A stretch of 64,000 bases of DNA from Morinoia aosen. Taxonomy: Eukaryota > Arthropoda > Malacostraca > Amphipoda > Talitridae. A model generated the notes under the pieces. The model was not told where the DNA came from, searched no databases, and saw only the letters and a list, made by a program, of their open reading frames with translations. Shown here piece after piece: positions 1 through 11,720 of this stretch. The position numbers were made by a program, and so were the translations under genes. How positions within the stretch are numbered: position 1 is the first letter of the stretch; the number at the start of each line of letters is the position of its first letter. The stretch spans positions 27,507,891 through 27,571,890 of the forward strand of contig CM059573.1 in NCBI GenBank assembly GCA_030386875.1. The letters run 5' to 3'.

Positions 1-146
1 AAATAGATAGACCATACGAGGCATATTAATTGACAAAATATACGAGGCGTACTAATAGACAAACCATTCGTGGTGTGCTAATAGTCTAACAAAAGTTCTG
101 TACTAGGAGTACTAATTGACAAACCATCCGAGGTGTAAGAGCTGAG
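1..146. repeat. 26-bp tandem repeat, about five copies, cut by window edge
   Basis: Degenerate copies of a unit like ACTAATTGACAAACCATCC followed by GAGGTGT recur about every 26 bases (near 27, 53, 79 and 121), with one copy lengthened to about 34 bases. The array probably continues beyond the left edge. No reading frame is conserved in it. Confidence 0.6.
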
Positions 147-1795
147 CGAACTGAAATGTGGACTCTTCTGCATCGAATTGCTGGAGATGTAATTACTCTT
201 TCTCTTGTGTGTGTTGCCCTTCAAACCTAGGGCGACGTGTCAGGCAAGAGAACTTCAGTACAAGTTATGAAAAAAGAAAACAGCCGTTTGAGCTTAAGGA
301 AACGTGAAATTTTGCAAGCCTATTAGAAATCGGCATCAGAAATGCCTGTGATTTTGAAATTATTTCGTTACATGAAGACAATGAATGATAAAAGAACTCT
401 GCTTCATTTGAAATGGTCAAATCATGAAAACTTGGAAAGAGCACTAAGCAACAATTTCACTGGAAGCAGCCTTCTCTCAATGCAGCGCTGCAAGAGCAGA
501 GAAAATACTACGCTTGCGTGAATCCAAATACAACTCACAAGCACCTCAATACTAGAAGATAAGTATTTTATACTAACAAGATAATTATCACATTGAGTAA
601 AAACAAACCACTTCTTATTTTCAGGTAGACGTCTTCGACTTTTTCATTAAGATACTTGTGGATGACACAATTCTGACGAGGACTTGAGAAGCGATAACTA
701 GTTCCGTACAACTTGTCCTCCTAAGAGGGAGAAGTGAAACAACCATAAATTTTTTTCATAAAAATTGTTAGATTGTTTCTTAGCGTTTTGTGGATCAAAG
801 ATGTCAAGCCTTGGACGGTGGATGAACTTGAGATCTATGGATCTTAGACAAACGTTTCTTTTGTCATGAAAATAAACGGAATCTCTATGGAAGTCAGCAT
901 TCATTCAACACCGAATATTTTTTACGACTACTTGAGATTGGTGAAAAAGAAACATGCATCACATATCAACAATTGATTCTAGATGTACTACATATTAGTA
1001 TTTCTGTAACACGTCTTGAAAAGTACAGGGATAGATTGATCAGGAAATATATCACGGTATGGATGCAAGTATATGTTAGGGTTAGGCAGTCATGGTCGAT
1101 TCTGGACAACAGTCTTGGAGGAGAGCCCTCGCATATACGACCATTGTTTCAAGTCTCAAATCCTTTTGTCATCCGAGGTAGGAAACGTTATTCAAGTATC
1201 CGAAGAAAAAGACTCAAATTTGCAAGTCATAGTCTGAATTACCATTCAGCCTTTGTTAATTTGCAGGTTCTGTAAGTAATCACAGGCTGTATTAGTAAGT
1301 ACAGGCAGTGTTGGTAATTACACTTACAACCGCGAAGTTGCAGTACTGGTCACAATGTACTCTACGTGTTGTCTGTTAGTCGAGGCATAAAAATGATGAA
1401 CAAATTTTTTTTTACACAACCAAGTTCATCAAATACATTGCGCGTATGGTTTGAAGAAATACTAGAAAAAATGTATTGAATGAAATACCATTCAAAAATA
1501 AATAATTCTGTGGAATTAACCTTATTTGATGCACCAACAGAACGCTGTTCGAAATCTGAGCTCCACCGAATTGAAAACCCCTCAAGTGTGGGAAAAAGAA
1601 TTAATTTCAGATTTTGTTTAACTGATTGAACAACAACAAAACCTAAGTACGTATTGAAAACTATACGCTGCGTACTTAATCAGAAATTATTTTATTCTTC
1701 TCTTCGATAATTATTTACAACTCAGGAGATGAGCGAAAGAGAAAGGGCGAGAACGATGCGAGCTGCAGCACGAGATCCTGCGACTGCCACACTGC
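147..1795. other. Gene-free stretch
   Basis: AT-rich sequence with only short chance reading frames. Around 1270-1325 there is a small imprecise repetition of GTAAGTA..ACAGGC. I see no exon, RNA gene or element here. Confidence 0.5.
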
Positions 1796-2080
1796 AGCCT
1801 CCTCCCACTCAGGTCTCGTGACAACGCGAATGGCATGTACGAGACTCCCACTCAGGTCTCGTGGCGACGTAAATGGCACGCACGAGACTCGCCCTCAGCT
1901 CTCATGGCATCACAAATGGCACGCACGAGACTCGCCCTCAGCTTCCATGGCTGCACAAATGGCACGCACGAGACTCGCCCTCAGCTCCCATGGCTGCACA
2001 AATGGCACGCACGAGACTCGCCCTCAGCTCCCATGGCTGCACAAATGGCACGCACGAGACTGGCACTCAGCTCGCCCCTC
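1796..2080. repeat. 43-bp GC-rich minisatellite, about 6.5 copies
   Basis: Units begin ATGGCACGCACGAGACTCGC and start at 1830, 1873, 1916, 1959, 2002 and 2045, exactly 43 bases apart, with a partial unit before 1830. The array is much richer in G+C and CpG than its surroundings. Because 43 is not a multiple of 3, the open frames over it (about 80-100 codons in all three plus-strand frames) encode the same 43-residue cycle. They are a by-product of the repeat and not evidence of a gene. Confidence 0.9.
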
Positions 2081-4797
2081 TAAAGTGCAAACTAATGGCC
2101 CCAGTTCTCACCTCCGCTGAGAATAGCGCGCAATGTTAAGTGATAAGTGCACACGTCTCAAAATTCGAATTTGCTCGGCAGAAAGTACAAAAAAATCATT
2201 CTTAACATTCCAGCAAACAATGAGGTCAAAATCACGAGGTTGGGCTATCAGATGAAGGACAGAACATGGATTTCGAAAATAAAATCCCTTTCGTAGTTGA
2301 AAATTGGAAAAAAATTGAATTCCACAATCAAATTAACTCTTTCTCTGTAGAACGGTCACCCTTTTTTATGAATTTAATACTAATTCCAATGAATAATCAA
2401 TAAAATATGAGTATTACGGGGAAAACGCTTTATTTTACTTAACACGGGCATCTACATGCATTGTTAGAATGTTGCGAATTCATTCCACACCGCACCTAAT
2501 ACATAATCTTTCTTGAAATTATTTCAAAATTTCACCGCTAAATGGCACTTACAACACTTTCCAAAATTTCTCTAGCAAAACAAGGTGCTAATGAGACACA
2601 CAACGTATGAAGGCTAAATTGCGCCGTTCTCACGAAGTAGTACGGAATTAAACCACGAAGGTGCCGTATAAGGCCCAGTGAAAGGCTCACGGTGAAGCGC
2701 TCTGACGAGTTCCAGAAATCAACATGATTTATGTTGTTATAGGCGGCACACACAGCGTGGGGCGGGACAAATGTTCAAGGTAAAATATCAATTGGTGCGG
2801 GGTTGAGGTGAGCCGTGTTTTTTTACATTCGATTAGAGAAAAAGATATCCTCCGGGGATATTTTTATGGGACTTAGCTATATTTGTAACTCTGAAAAAAT
2901 TTCACGAAATGCCTTGTGCGCTACGCTATACATGCAATGGCTTTTACAAAACTCCGAATATCTCGCTGGTTCTGACTCGTGAGAAATTGCGTCATAATTC
3001 CCCCAACAAACAAGATTATTTTCTCCACTCATCCCCTTAAGACTGGTCCGTTCACAGTCGTGGGACAACTTCTCGTGCAACGATTGCGTGTTAACTTGCT
3101 GCCATATTTGCTTGAGAGGAAGGAATATTTGCTTCATTTATAACAAATAATCAGGGAGAAAAAACAATATGGCGCATCGCAGACACAATCATATGTTCTT
3201 CAACGATACTAAGTTTGCATTTTAGATGAACAGATATGCGGAGCCAAATTCAGTTCCAGCTGTTTGAAAATTGTTATGCTGAACTGATAGCTCAAATCGT
3301 GAAAGCACTATGAATAGATAGTGGCTAAGCTAGTAGATACTGCATTCAATAATAACATTAATACTGGCCCATCCAGAGTATTTACTAACACTGAAACGCG
3401 TATAACGTCCTGAATTGCTGCAATAAAGAAAATTGAATGGTGCAAAAGACATCAACTTAGAATTAAGATCATCAGGATTGGAAGATAATGTGGAGAGTTT
3501 CGGTAAATTTATTTTCGCGAAGATCTGATTCACAAATGACCTCAACTTTCTGTCTAATCCGCACAACACGACTTTCTCTATTCACCCACGAGGAGAGTGA
3601 ATTCCTCATTTTCTTAATAGAAACATGCAATGTGAAATGAGTGTTCAATTCTTTCCAGAATCCCGAGTAGGCGATTTTAGCTTATGTGAGTTGCTCGCCT
3701 CGTTACAGCATGCATTAGCGCCTTGGCAGTGAGGTCGTCCTGTTGTAACAAATGTGCAGCGCAAGGAAGCAGGACCTGGACTGACCTGCCAAGTACGGTC
3801 GCAGGGTGCGCTCAGAACAAAGCGTGCGCACTGGTCATGGTGAATCAAATGCAGCCAACGTTACAAAGCCCATACTACACGGCATTATTGGTGTTTCCCC
3901 AGATACACACAGCTTAGAAAAACCAGGGTCGCAATCCGCTTTGAATTCTTCAACGCCAGTAATAGCAGAGCACAGTAGAAAGCTGGAGCCCTCACGAAAG
4001 TAATAATTGAACTCTGTCTTCCATTCGTAAATTAAAATAAGACCATGAATCATTTTCCCCTGACGCTCAAGGTACAACACAGAACGATAAATTATTTGAG
4101 TGGAAAACATTTTACCCGCGGGTCCATTGTCTCAAAAGCAGAAGGTCGAGAATTTTAAGGGTGCAGACTGGCACAGCAAATGAGATGCCCACAAGCCGGC
4201 CCGGCGTTGCGTCAGAGCGGCGGCTGGTGTCAATAGCTGCAACAGCGACCCCTGCACCTCAGCCATGACTTGCACGCTCCGGCCAGGCAGCGCTTCACAC
4301 TCCTACTCATCCGTCACCTTCTCCCTCCATTTATCCAGTAACAATTTAAATAAATATGCGCTATTTGCACAAGTCATTTGTATCATACCGTTGCATCAGC
4401 CAATCTCTAACACGTTTTGTATTACTTACACTTTCTAAACCAGATGGAACCAGATATTCTTATATCAGTATATAAATATCCAAGACATATCTCATCTAAA
4501 TAAATAAAGAAAGTTGTACGTAACTTTCTCATTCCCAATAACAACAAAAAAATATTTTCCTTGGGAGTCAGAGAAGAAAGCTCTATGTAGTGATAGACAA
4601 ATGACTGAATTCTTTCCAAAAGTCATACAAAATTTTGGAAGGTTGTTATTCACTCATTTCAAAATGTAATTGAAGATAGAAATAAAAAATTATCAAGCAA
4701 AAAACTCAAATTGTTACATGTATCAACATGCTTCTGTTCATTACGAAAAATATTACGCACTTTTCCAGCTATTGGCATTTAATATTTGTATTTCAAG
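2081..4797. other. Gene-free stretch with one GC-rich patch
   Basis: No convincing exon. The segment 4140-4330 is a GC- and CpG-rich patch (for example GCCGGCCCGGCG near 4196) with no clear frame or core promoter motif. On the minus strand near 4425-4432 a GTAAGTAATA donor-like string follows a short AT-rich frame, which is too weak to call. Confidence 0.4.
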
Positions 4798-5033
4798 TCT
4801 TCAATCTCAATCGGTTCCCCCAAGACGGCCAAGGGTCAACTCTTGAAATTCAATTGGTCTACGGACTTAATACGCTTGTTTCAATTCTACCAACCAGCGG
4901 ACGCGTCGTGGAAGGGAACATTTACCAGCGACAAACACCACTTCCGACGAACACAAACGATATTGGAGTACATACCTCTCACTCTTATAATTACCATTCG
5001 ATAAGTACCAACATTGCATTAACCATCGCTTAG
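4798..5033 (+). CDS. Weak candidate exon, possibly DM4/DM12-like
   Basis: A pyrimidine-leaning tract ending TTTCAAG at 4797 could be a splice acceptor. It is followed by an open frame of about 78 codons whose start reads VFNLNRFPQDGQGSTLEIQL, then VYGLN, with LPTN about 36 residues later. The FP..GSTLE..LVYGLN pattern recalls the amino-terminal part of arthropod DM4/DM12 secreted proteins, but I cannot confirm the match. No good donor is visible, and the frame simply runs to a stop at 5031-5033. Codon use is more gene-like than the flanks. It could equally be a chance frame in a less AT-rich patch. Confidence 0.22.
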
Positions 5034-8000
5034 ATCAGTAAAATCTAGTCTACAAGAAATGCAAATCGCCATGCTCAGCGCAGCACATGAGCTGCATGCA
5101 ACAACTCGTGGTAGGTTCAAAGCAATAAAAGCGCTCAAGAAGTTTTTGGAACTCTTCTGAAGCTCACATTATCCTTTTTTATGAACCGTTCTAGCAAATT
5201 ACCGTCATTACTCGAAAATATGGCATTCTACGAACCTTTTCGTGATGAGTTCCTTATGATAAATGCAGGATCGTTCTCTCGAAGGCACGTAATTGCACTG
5301 TAAGGATAGGATAGGTTTCAAACGTACACACGTCGATGGAGCCTCAAACCAGTTAGTCCTGTAACCCATGAGATCGTTGGAAAAAGTCTTAATACTTGAT
5401 GTCTGGTTATAGATTTTCTTTGTTGCCAGAGGTCATGCCCGCTCCAAGAAAGGCCACTTTCTAGCTAGAGCAAAACCAGTTTGCTCTCTCAATGCTTGCA
5501 CTAGCGTTCATGACTTTACATTTCGAATAAATTGCGGACGTGTTTGTGCGCCATACTTTCATTTCGGTCAACGCGTAGCAGGATTCATATGCATCACAAG
5601 GAATATATTAATCACGAAGTAAGGCTCCTTCTATTTTTTTTCCTTCCAGGACAAGGCAATGAGAGAGAAGGGGCTTTGAAAAATGAAATATGGAGGTTGT
5701 AATTTGAAAACCAATGCTTAAGAGAATAAATAATGTGTTTGTGACTTTCATGATGGTTAAAAAGACACGTCTTCTGTCTCTTGAATTTACAATTAAGTTG
5801 TAGATTTTTTGAGAACTCGTTCCGTATTTTCAACGAATTCTCTCCAACCAAAGCGGGTACAGTTAATTACGCTATTAATTAAAGAATATCACGCCAACAA
5901 TCGCAGAAAAATTGGTAAAAAACAGCGAAATTTAGGTTATCTGATTATTTGACAGAAAAAATTACGGAAGAGCATGATTTCTAAGGACAGCTAAGATCCA
6001 AGTCGAGGCATCATTACGGTGAGGTAAATATATAACCGGATGACGCGATGTAGGAAAATGATATTTAGACTATATATTTTCTTCAATAACAGCGACGATT
6101 ATATTTCTATGGATCGCCTTCGGGAAGCACCCTACATCCTAATCTGTTTAAAGCTAGGTTGAATGATAAACCACTGTCGAAACCAGGTTATGTAAAATTC
6201 TAATAAGTATACCACAACAAAATAGGTAAGATTTTGGCTGCTTTGCGCTTTCATTAGGGAATTAGCCCTTGCTTAAAGTTCACCAACCATTTCGTCCAGA
6301 ATATATCTATTTGCATGGAATGCAGAGCACAAGTGTCGCGAGAGCCAGTTTGCATAATCAGCAAAGGTCATCCTTGCTTTTCTAAGCGTACGATGGTAAC
6401 AAGTTCAGGACTGGGTCGTTGTAGCAGGCAGGGCGAGTACGACTGTGTTCACCTGCTCTCCAAGTAGACAAAGGACAAAAAAATACATTTCAAACATTCG
6501 CGTTTTCCGTGACTGCGCAGCACGTTTCGGGGATAAAAACCTGACGCTCAAGCTCTTACAGGCTTGATACTCGTAGAATGCTCAACACCATAAACATGAG
6601 CATAGCATAGTCCTTTCGATTTTTATTGAGCTCTAGCTGTCTCTCTTTCGGTACACAAATAAACTAGTTTCTGGGGTAATTAAAGCCTTCAAAGAATATT
6701 ATTACCGGTAGGCCCAGCGTTCTACAATTACTTCTGAACTGATTTTCGAAGCAACTGTGCTCTGTAAGGCACTTCAAATGTTGTAGTCGGCGATCGTGGA
6801 ACAGCAAAAAGGACTGAAAGTTGAATGAACCTTTTTACAAATGCTTTGCAGTGTAACTCACAGCTGTACCAACAGTCAATGAAAGTTTCAGGCCTGCAAG
6901 AGAATAGAGATTGCGTGACCCCATATTATGCAAGAAAAAGCTACACATTACAACACCGTCACATCACATTCTTATTCCTCATCGGTAATTATGGGGGTTT
7001 GGAGTCATTATTATTGTTGTCATTATCTTTTAAGTTAGATGACCTCACATAAACGTGGCTCATCTTTCTGTCATATAGCGAACATGAGACTTTCTTCACT
7101 GAGTGAGACATCTCACCCAAGGTTTAATCTTTCACGCCCTCATACGAAGAACACATGCAGGTCTTAATACTCCGCCTCATCCTTGTACTCGTTCCTTTAA
7201 TTATTGTACTGTATTTGTAACGTATTCATGTTAATTTAATTGCAAAGTGCAAGGTTAATGAATAATTTTGCATTTTATTCATCAATACATGATTCTCTGG
7301 AGCTAATTTGAGTCACTGCAGTTGCTATAAAAAGAGTAGAGCGCTTAAAATTTGAGATTAGAAGATAAAGTTTGAATCAAATAACTGTACAACTGAGCGA
7401 TAAGAAAAATCATGAAATTAAGAGTGTTACATTTTTCAGCTTGCAAGAAAAACAAATTGCAATTTCCTTTTTGAATGAAAACCAGTACAAAAACAAAAAT
7501 AACTTACTAAAACTGGCTGAAGCCCTACCTATATTGATGCATAAAGCATGGAATAGGAGAGGAAATAGCAAGAGAAGAAGCAGGAGGGAATATCCAGGGC
7601 CAGAAATGAGAATCCTTTATTTTAACCACGTGAAAATAAATATATTACTTTCATCTGCAACTCGATAACTCCAATTATCCATATATTTTGAAGCTATCTC
7701 AAATCAGTGAACCAAGTCGAAATGCCAACGTCACAATTCCGCTGAGATATTCCAGCTGAATAATCCTGGTTGCGTAACGTGAAAGGTTTTACTAAACCTT
7801 CAAATGTACAGTTTCTGAAAACACTGGAATTCTCCAAACTATGAGAGGAATAAAGGTAAGTGAAGGTTTGAAAACCAAAAAATGAGCGTTGAAATAAGAA
7901 AGATCGGATTTGCGACAATATGCAGATAATTTACAAATACTGTCAAAAAGTTTGGAAGAAGATCAATGAAAACACAAACCGAAGATGCAGTTCTAACTCA

Positions 8001-8089
8001 AGAGAACAAGCAACAAAGGCGGATTTCCTCAGCAGGTTCATCCTTGCAGCGTCACTGTCAATTGTTGACCAGTTTTTTGAGAGGCAACC
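5034..8089. other. Gene-free stretch
   Basis: AT-rich sequence without supported exons. A TATAAAAAG string occurs at about 7327 without a matching initiator. The frame at 7372-7668 is lysine- and asparagine-rich and looks like chance. Confidence 0.4.
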
Positions 8090-8101
8090 ATGGGGAGCTC
8101 A
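8090..8101 (+). CDS. Speculative first-exon tip (MGSS) before a GTAAGT donor
   Basis: The string GCAACC-ATG-GGGAGCTCA is followed directly by GTAAGTAAAT. It has an excellent start context (A at -3, G at +4), codes M-G-S-S, which is compatible with N-myristoylation, and ends at a consensus donor. With only four codons and no identified downstream exon this may be coincidence. Confidence 0.15.
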
Positions 8102-8107
8102 GTAAGT

Positions 8108-9109
8108 AAATCTGTAACCTTTCTCTTTCGGTAACCTAAAATAGAGGATTTGTGCGCTCGTCGCCATGACGGACGAGGTATAGAAGGTTCATCAGGGTCG
8201 GTCGCTCTTCACTGCTGCTCCCCGAGTTCCACACATGTGGCATCTCTTTTTGCTGCTGTATTCTTTCATGCTGTGTGGGAACATGAGTTAAACAGGCCTT
8301 GATCATTAAATTTAAAGTTTAATGATGCCCTGCACTATCTATAAATACACGCAACGTCGATCTTCAAAATGCTAAGAATCCTAAAGTTGGAAATATTTTC
8401 TCACGACTGCCCGGAACAGAAGCAGGAAATTTAGGGATCCAGTCTGCTTTTTTTTGCCATGTTGAAAAGAAAGTGCCCTCATGCAACTGATTCAGTTCAA
8501 ATTTACGCACTACGGGAGGTTAACGGAGTCAATGAGGAGTTTCGCTCACTGCACGAGTTTACTGTGATATTTCTCAACTGACTTTGAATGTATGAATTCA
8601 TCATAATGAGCTAAGTTTCAATGATTAAACATTTGCTCTAAACACCATTCATATTAGAACACCAAAAATAATTCGTGTCGTTCATCTTTAGCGTGCTGTA
8701 TGTATTTCGTTAGCGTTGTATTCCTAAAGCATAAAAAATAGTTCAAGAGAGATTTGCTAAAAACTACTGAATTTTAAAAAGGATATGTAATTCATCATTC
8801 GATAGAGCATAGGTTGCTTCAGCATTGAGGATGGAGCATGGAACGGAAGACGTGTATTTCTAATTTTCATAATTAGAGGCAGCTGGTTTGGTTTTCTTAT
8901 GCAAGCGTAATTCACAATAAGCAGTTTAATTCACTTTAAAATTCCTCGCCATCTAATATCACGTCAAGTGATTAGTCAATAAAAAAGGATTTTGATGGAG
9001 TATAATTACATATTTCTTCATGGAAATAGCTGGAAGGAATAAAAAAAAGCCATTTTATGTGTTAAATTACATACTTAAATTCAATTACGACCTTGCTTAT
9101 CGCTCTCAA
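8108..9109. other. Gene-free stretch
   Basis: Nothing recognisable. 8160-8240 is modestly GC-rich. Confidence 0.4.
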
Positions 9110-9310
9110 GAAGTTTCATGTTATGCACACGCAAAGTTCAGTCGCTGGACCTGCAGTACAGGCTGGTTCAGGACGGCTAGCACTCCCCCATCAGGATACG
9201 CAAGGAGTTCGAGTATTGTTCTAAGCAAGGCAAAACAGCGAGAAGTAGTCGTGGCTGCAGCAGCTGGAGGGGCGCTTGCTAGCCGTCCAGAGACCTCCAT
9301 GTCACATAGA
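9110..9310 (-). other. GC-rich patch with a 59-codon minus-strand frame and an 11-bp inverted repeat
   Basis: This about 200-base island stands out from AT-rich flanks. On the minus strand an ATG opens a 59-codon frame containing an alanine/threonine-rich stretch, then RTILELLAYPDGGVLAVLNQ and a short tail ending NFACA. GGACGGCTAGC at 9171-9181 is the exact reverse complement of 9278-9288, so the patch could fold back or be a small element. The plus strand is also open across it, as expected for GC-rich DNA. I do not recognise the peptide. It may be an exon, a promoter region or chance. Confidence 0.2.
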
Positions 9311-9734
9311 TGGCATGAGTTACATTAGACGAGAAAATTTTCTTCAGTATACTCTCGAAAAACTCTCATTGAGAGTTTCAGCAAGTGAAGGGGTTATTTT
9401 AATCAGTGATAGGTAGCGCATGTCAACTCGAAAAATCCAAGTGCAAATATTTGTGGCATGGGAATTAAGCAAAATTAGTCTGTTAGAATCAATCAAACGC
9501 CTTATTTTAACATAACGTGTTGAGTTAAACATGAAAGACAAAGTGTAATTATACTGAATTTTTCAAGGTTTTTAACATACCATGAAATTTAATTGAAAAG
9601 CGAAGTCCAGTCATTTTCACCTGTTCAACAAAAGTTTTCTCATTTACGGTTGAAGTAAATTCCAACTTCAAAAATATATTTTAAATATTAGCGCTTCTGT
9701 ACCTTTCCCCGTCAAGCAAGGACTCCGACAAAAT
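9311..9734. other. Gene-free stretch
   Basis: AT-rich, nothing recognised. Confidence 0.4.
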
Positions 9735-9850
9735 GATGCAAGAAAGAAAAGAAAGAAAGAAGAAAAAACTTTATTTCCAATAGAGATTGTACAATATTAC
9801 AATCATTGGTTTTTAAATATCTTAAAATTAATACACTTAGATGATACACA
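9735..9850 (-). mobile_element. Possible non-LTR retroposon 3' tail
   Basis: Read on the minus strand, the sequence ends GGAAATAAAG followed by a TTTTTTCTTCTTTC-type simple tail (9735-9775). This resembles the polyadenylation signal plus simple-repeat tail of LINE or SINE insertions. No reverse transcriptase frame is visible next to it, so the family is unknown and a chance AATAAA beside a microsatellite is possible. Confidence 0.25.
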
Positions 9851-10109
9851 CACACGAGTATTGAAAAAACTCGTGTCACTAGTCGAAAAGATATGATTGA
9901 GGGCTACATTTGACAATACATTTCATGATAATTATAAGAGATAACGCAAATTCATGGACGATGCATTTTCATTGTGGGGTGAAAACACTTTTGACAGTTT
10001 ACATGTACATGACATAAAACTTCGCAATTCTTGATGCCAGGAAATAATATATGAATCGTTTGTTTCGGCAAATGTTCAAAAAGTTCATTTTAAGGAAGCA
10101 TGAAAAAAA

Positions 10110-10220
10110 TATATAAATACAAATCCATATACATATATATACGCACATATATATATATATATATACTTACATACACACACACATACAGATATATATATAT
10201 ATATATATATACATATGTAC
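10110..10220. repeat. (AT)n and (AC)n microsatellites
   Basis: Two runs of alternating A and T (about 10147-10165 and 10190-10211) are separated by an AC-rich run. They directly precede the 290-bp tandem repeat, whose ends are also ACATATATGTAC-like. Confidence 0.9.
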
Positions 10221-11068
10221 GCATAAGCATGAGGACCAAGAAGATTATAAGTTTTGAATTTCTAATTCAACAATTTTAACATAACGGTCGTTAGTTAATA
10301 AGTATTTTATTCAAATATAAATGGATGATCGCACAAAAAATGTATAAGTTGTACATGAATGCTTTACAATAATAAAGAGATGACGAGTTAGGTAATGTTA
10401 CAAGTTGAGAGTGAACAGAAAATGACCATTATCTCTAGTAAAATGCTAGTTGTCAGTCTAGTACACACATATGTGCACACATACATGTGAATATAAACAC
10501 ATATATGTACACATAAGCATGAGGACCAAGAAGATTATAAGTTTTGTATTTCTGATTCAACAATTTTAACATACCGGTCATTAGTTAATAAGCATTTTAT
10601 TTAAATATAATGAATGATCGCAGAACAATTGTATAGTTTGTACATGAATGCTTTACAATAATAAAGAGATGACGAGTTAGGTAATGTTAAAAGTTGAGAG
10701 TGAACAGAAAATGACCATTATCTCTAGTAAAATGCTAGTTGTCAGTCTAGTACACACATATGTGCACACATACATGTGAATATATACACATATATGTACA
10801 CATAAGCATGAGGACCAAGAAGATTATAAGTTTTGTATTTCTGATTCAACAATTTTAACATACCGGTCATTAGTTAATAAGCATTTTATTTAAATATAAT
10901 GGATGATCGCAGAACAAATGTATAGTTTGTACATGAATGCTTTACAATAATAAAGAGATGACGAGTTAGGTAATGTTACAAGTTGAGAGTGCACAGAAAA
11001 AAGACCATTTTCTCTAGTAAAATGCTAGTTGTCAGTTTAGTACACACATATGTGCACGTATACATGTA
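10221..11068. repeat. 290-bp tandem repeat, three well-kept copies
   Basis: Copies start at the landmark CATAAGCATGAGGACCAAGA: near 10222, 10512 and 10801, that is 290 and 289 bases apart. Copies two and three are nearly identical over most of their length, including the stretch from ACAATAATAAAGAGATGACG to CATACATGTGAATATA. Copy one is slightly more divergent. The unit contains no useful reading frame. It looks like a satellite-style local amplification seeded next to microsatellite DNA. Confidence 0.92.
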
Positions 11069-11720
11069 GATATATATACATACGCATGCACAGACATACC
11101 CACGCACATACTTACAGCAAACTCGTAAGCATACACCAATGCATTTCTATGCATCGAGGCAATACATACGCATTCTACAGAGTGTCATACGCATAGCGTG
11201 CACACGTACACATATATACAAGTAAGCATGTGCGCAAATATCAGCATAAACTAGCCATTATAAACCAGAATTCCAATCGAGGGGAACAGAAAAAATATCT
11301 TTTATTATAGCATGAATTTTATAAAATTTAGTACTAAAAATAGTGGCACAAGACAGTCTACTTAAGTCAGAAACATGAAATCGATTGTGGGACGTGGATA
11401 AGAAAGAAAACAATAATGTCCTATAAAGGTTTCATATTAGAAAACAAATCACATTATCTTTGAAATATGGCGCAAATTGTCGGCAATTCATGAACAAACA
11501 TAGGTATCACATTATTATAAGCATATAACTATAAGCAGAATCAGCATATTACTGCAGTATAAATGGATGATCACACAACGAATTTATTTTCAATTTTTTT
11601 TACATGGATGCTTTACAATTTCAAATTAGAAAAAAAAAACACATTATCTTTGTAATATGGTGCAGAATGTCTGCAATTGATAAACACACACACACATAGG
11701 TACCATGTTTGCAAATGACA
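11069..11720. repeat. Decayed continuation of the 290-bp repeat family
   Basis: AAATGGATGATCACACAACG followed by a T-rich run and ACATGGATGCTTTACAAT (about 11563-11612) matches the middle of the 290-bp unit. A second internal duplication is seen: CATTATCTTTGAAATATGGC at about 11453 recurs in altered form at about 11642, some 190 bases on. A short (CA)n lies near 11685. These look like older copies of the same amplification. Confidence 0.55.

Noticed and set aside
1076-1086. TTAGGGTTAGG, telomere-like
   Set aside because: Only about one and a half units, so chance. The arthropod repeat is more often TTAGG.
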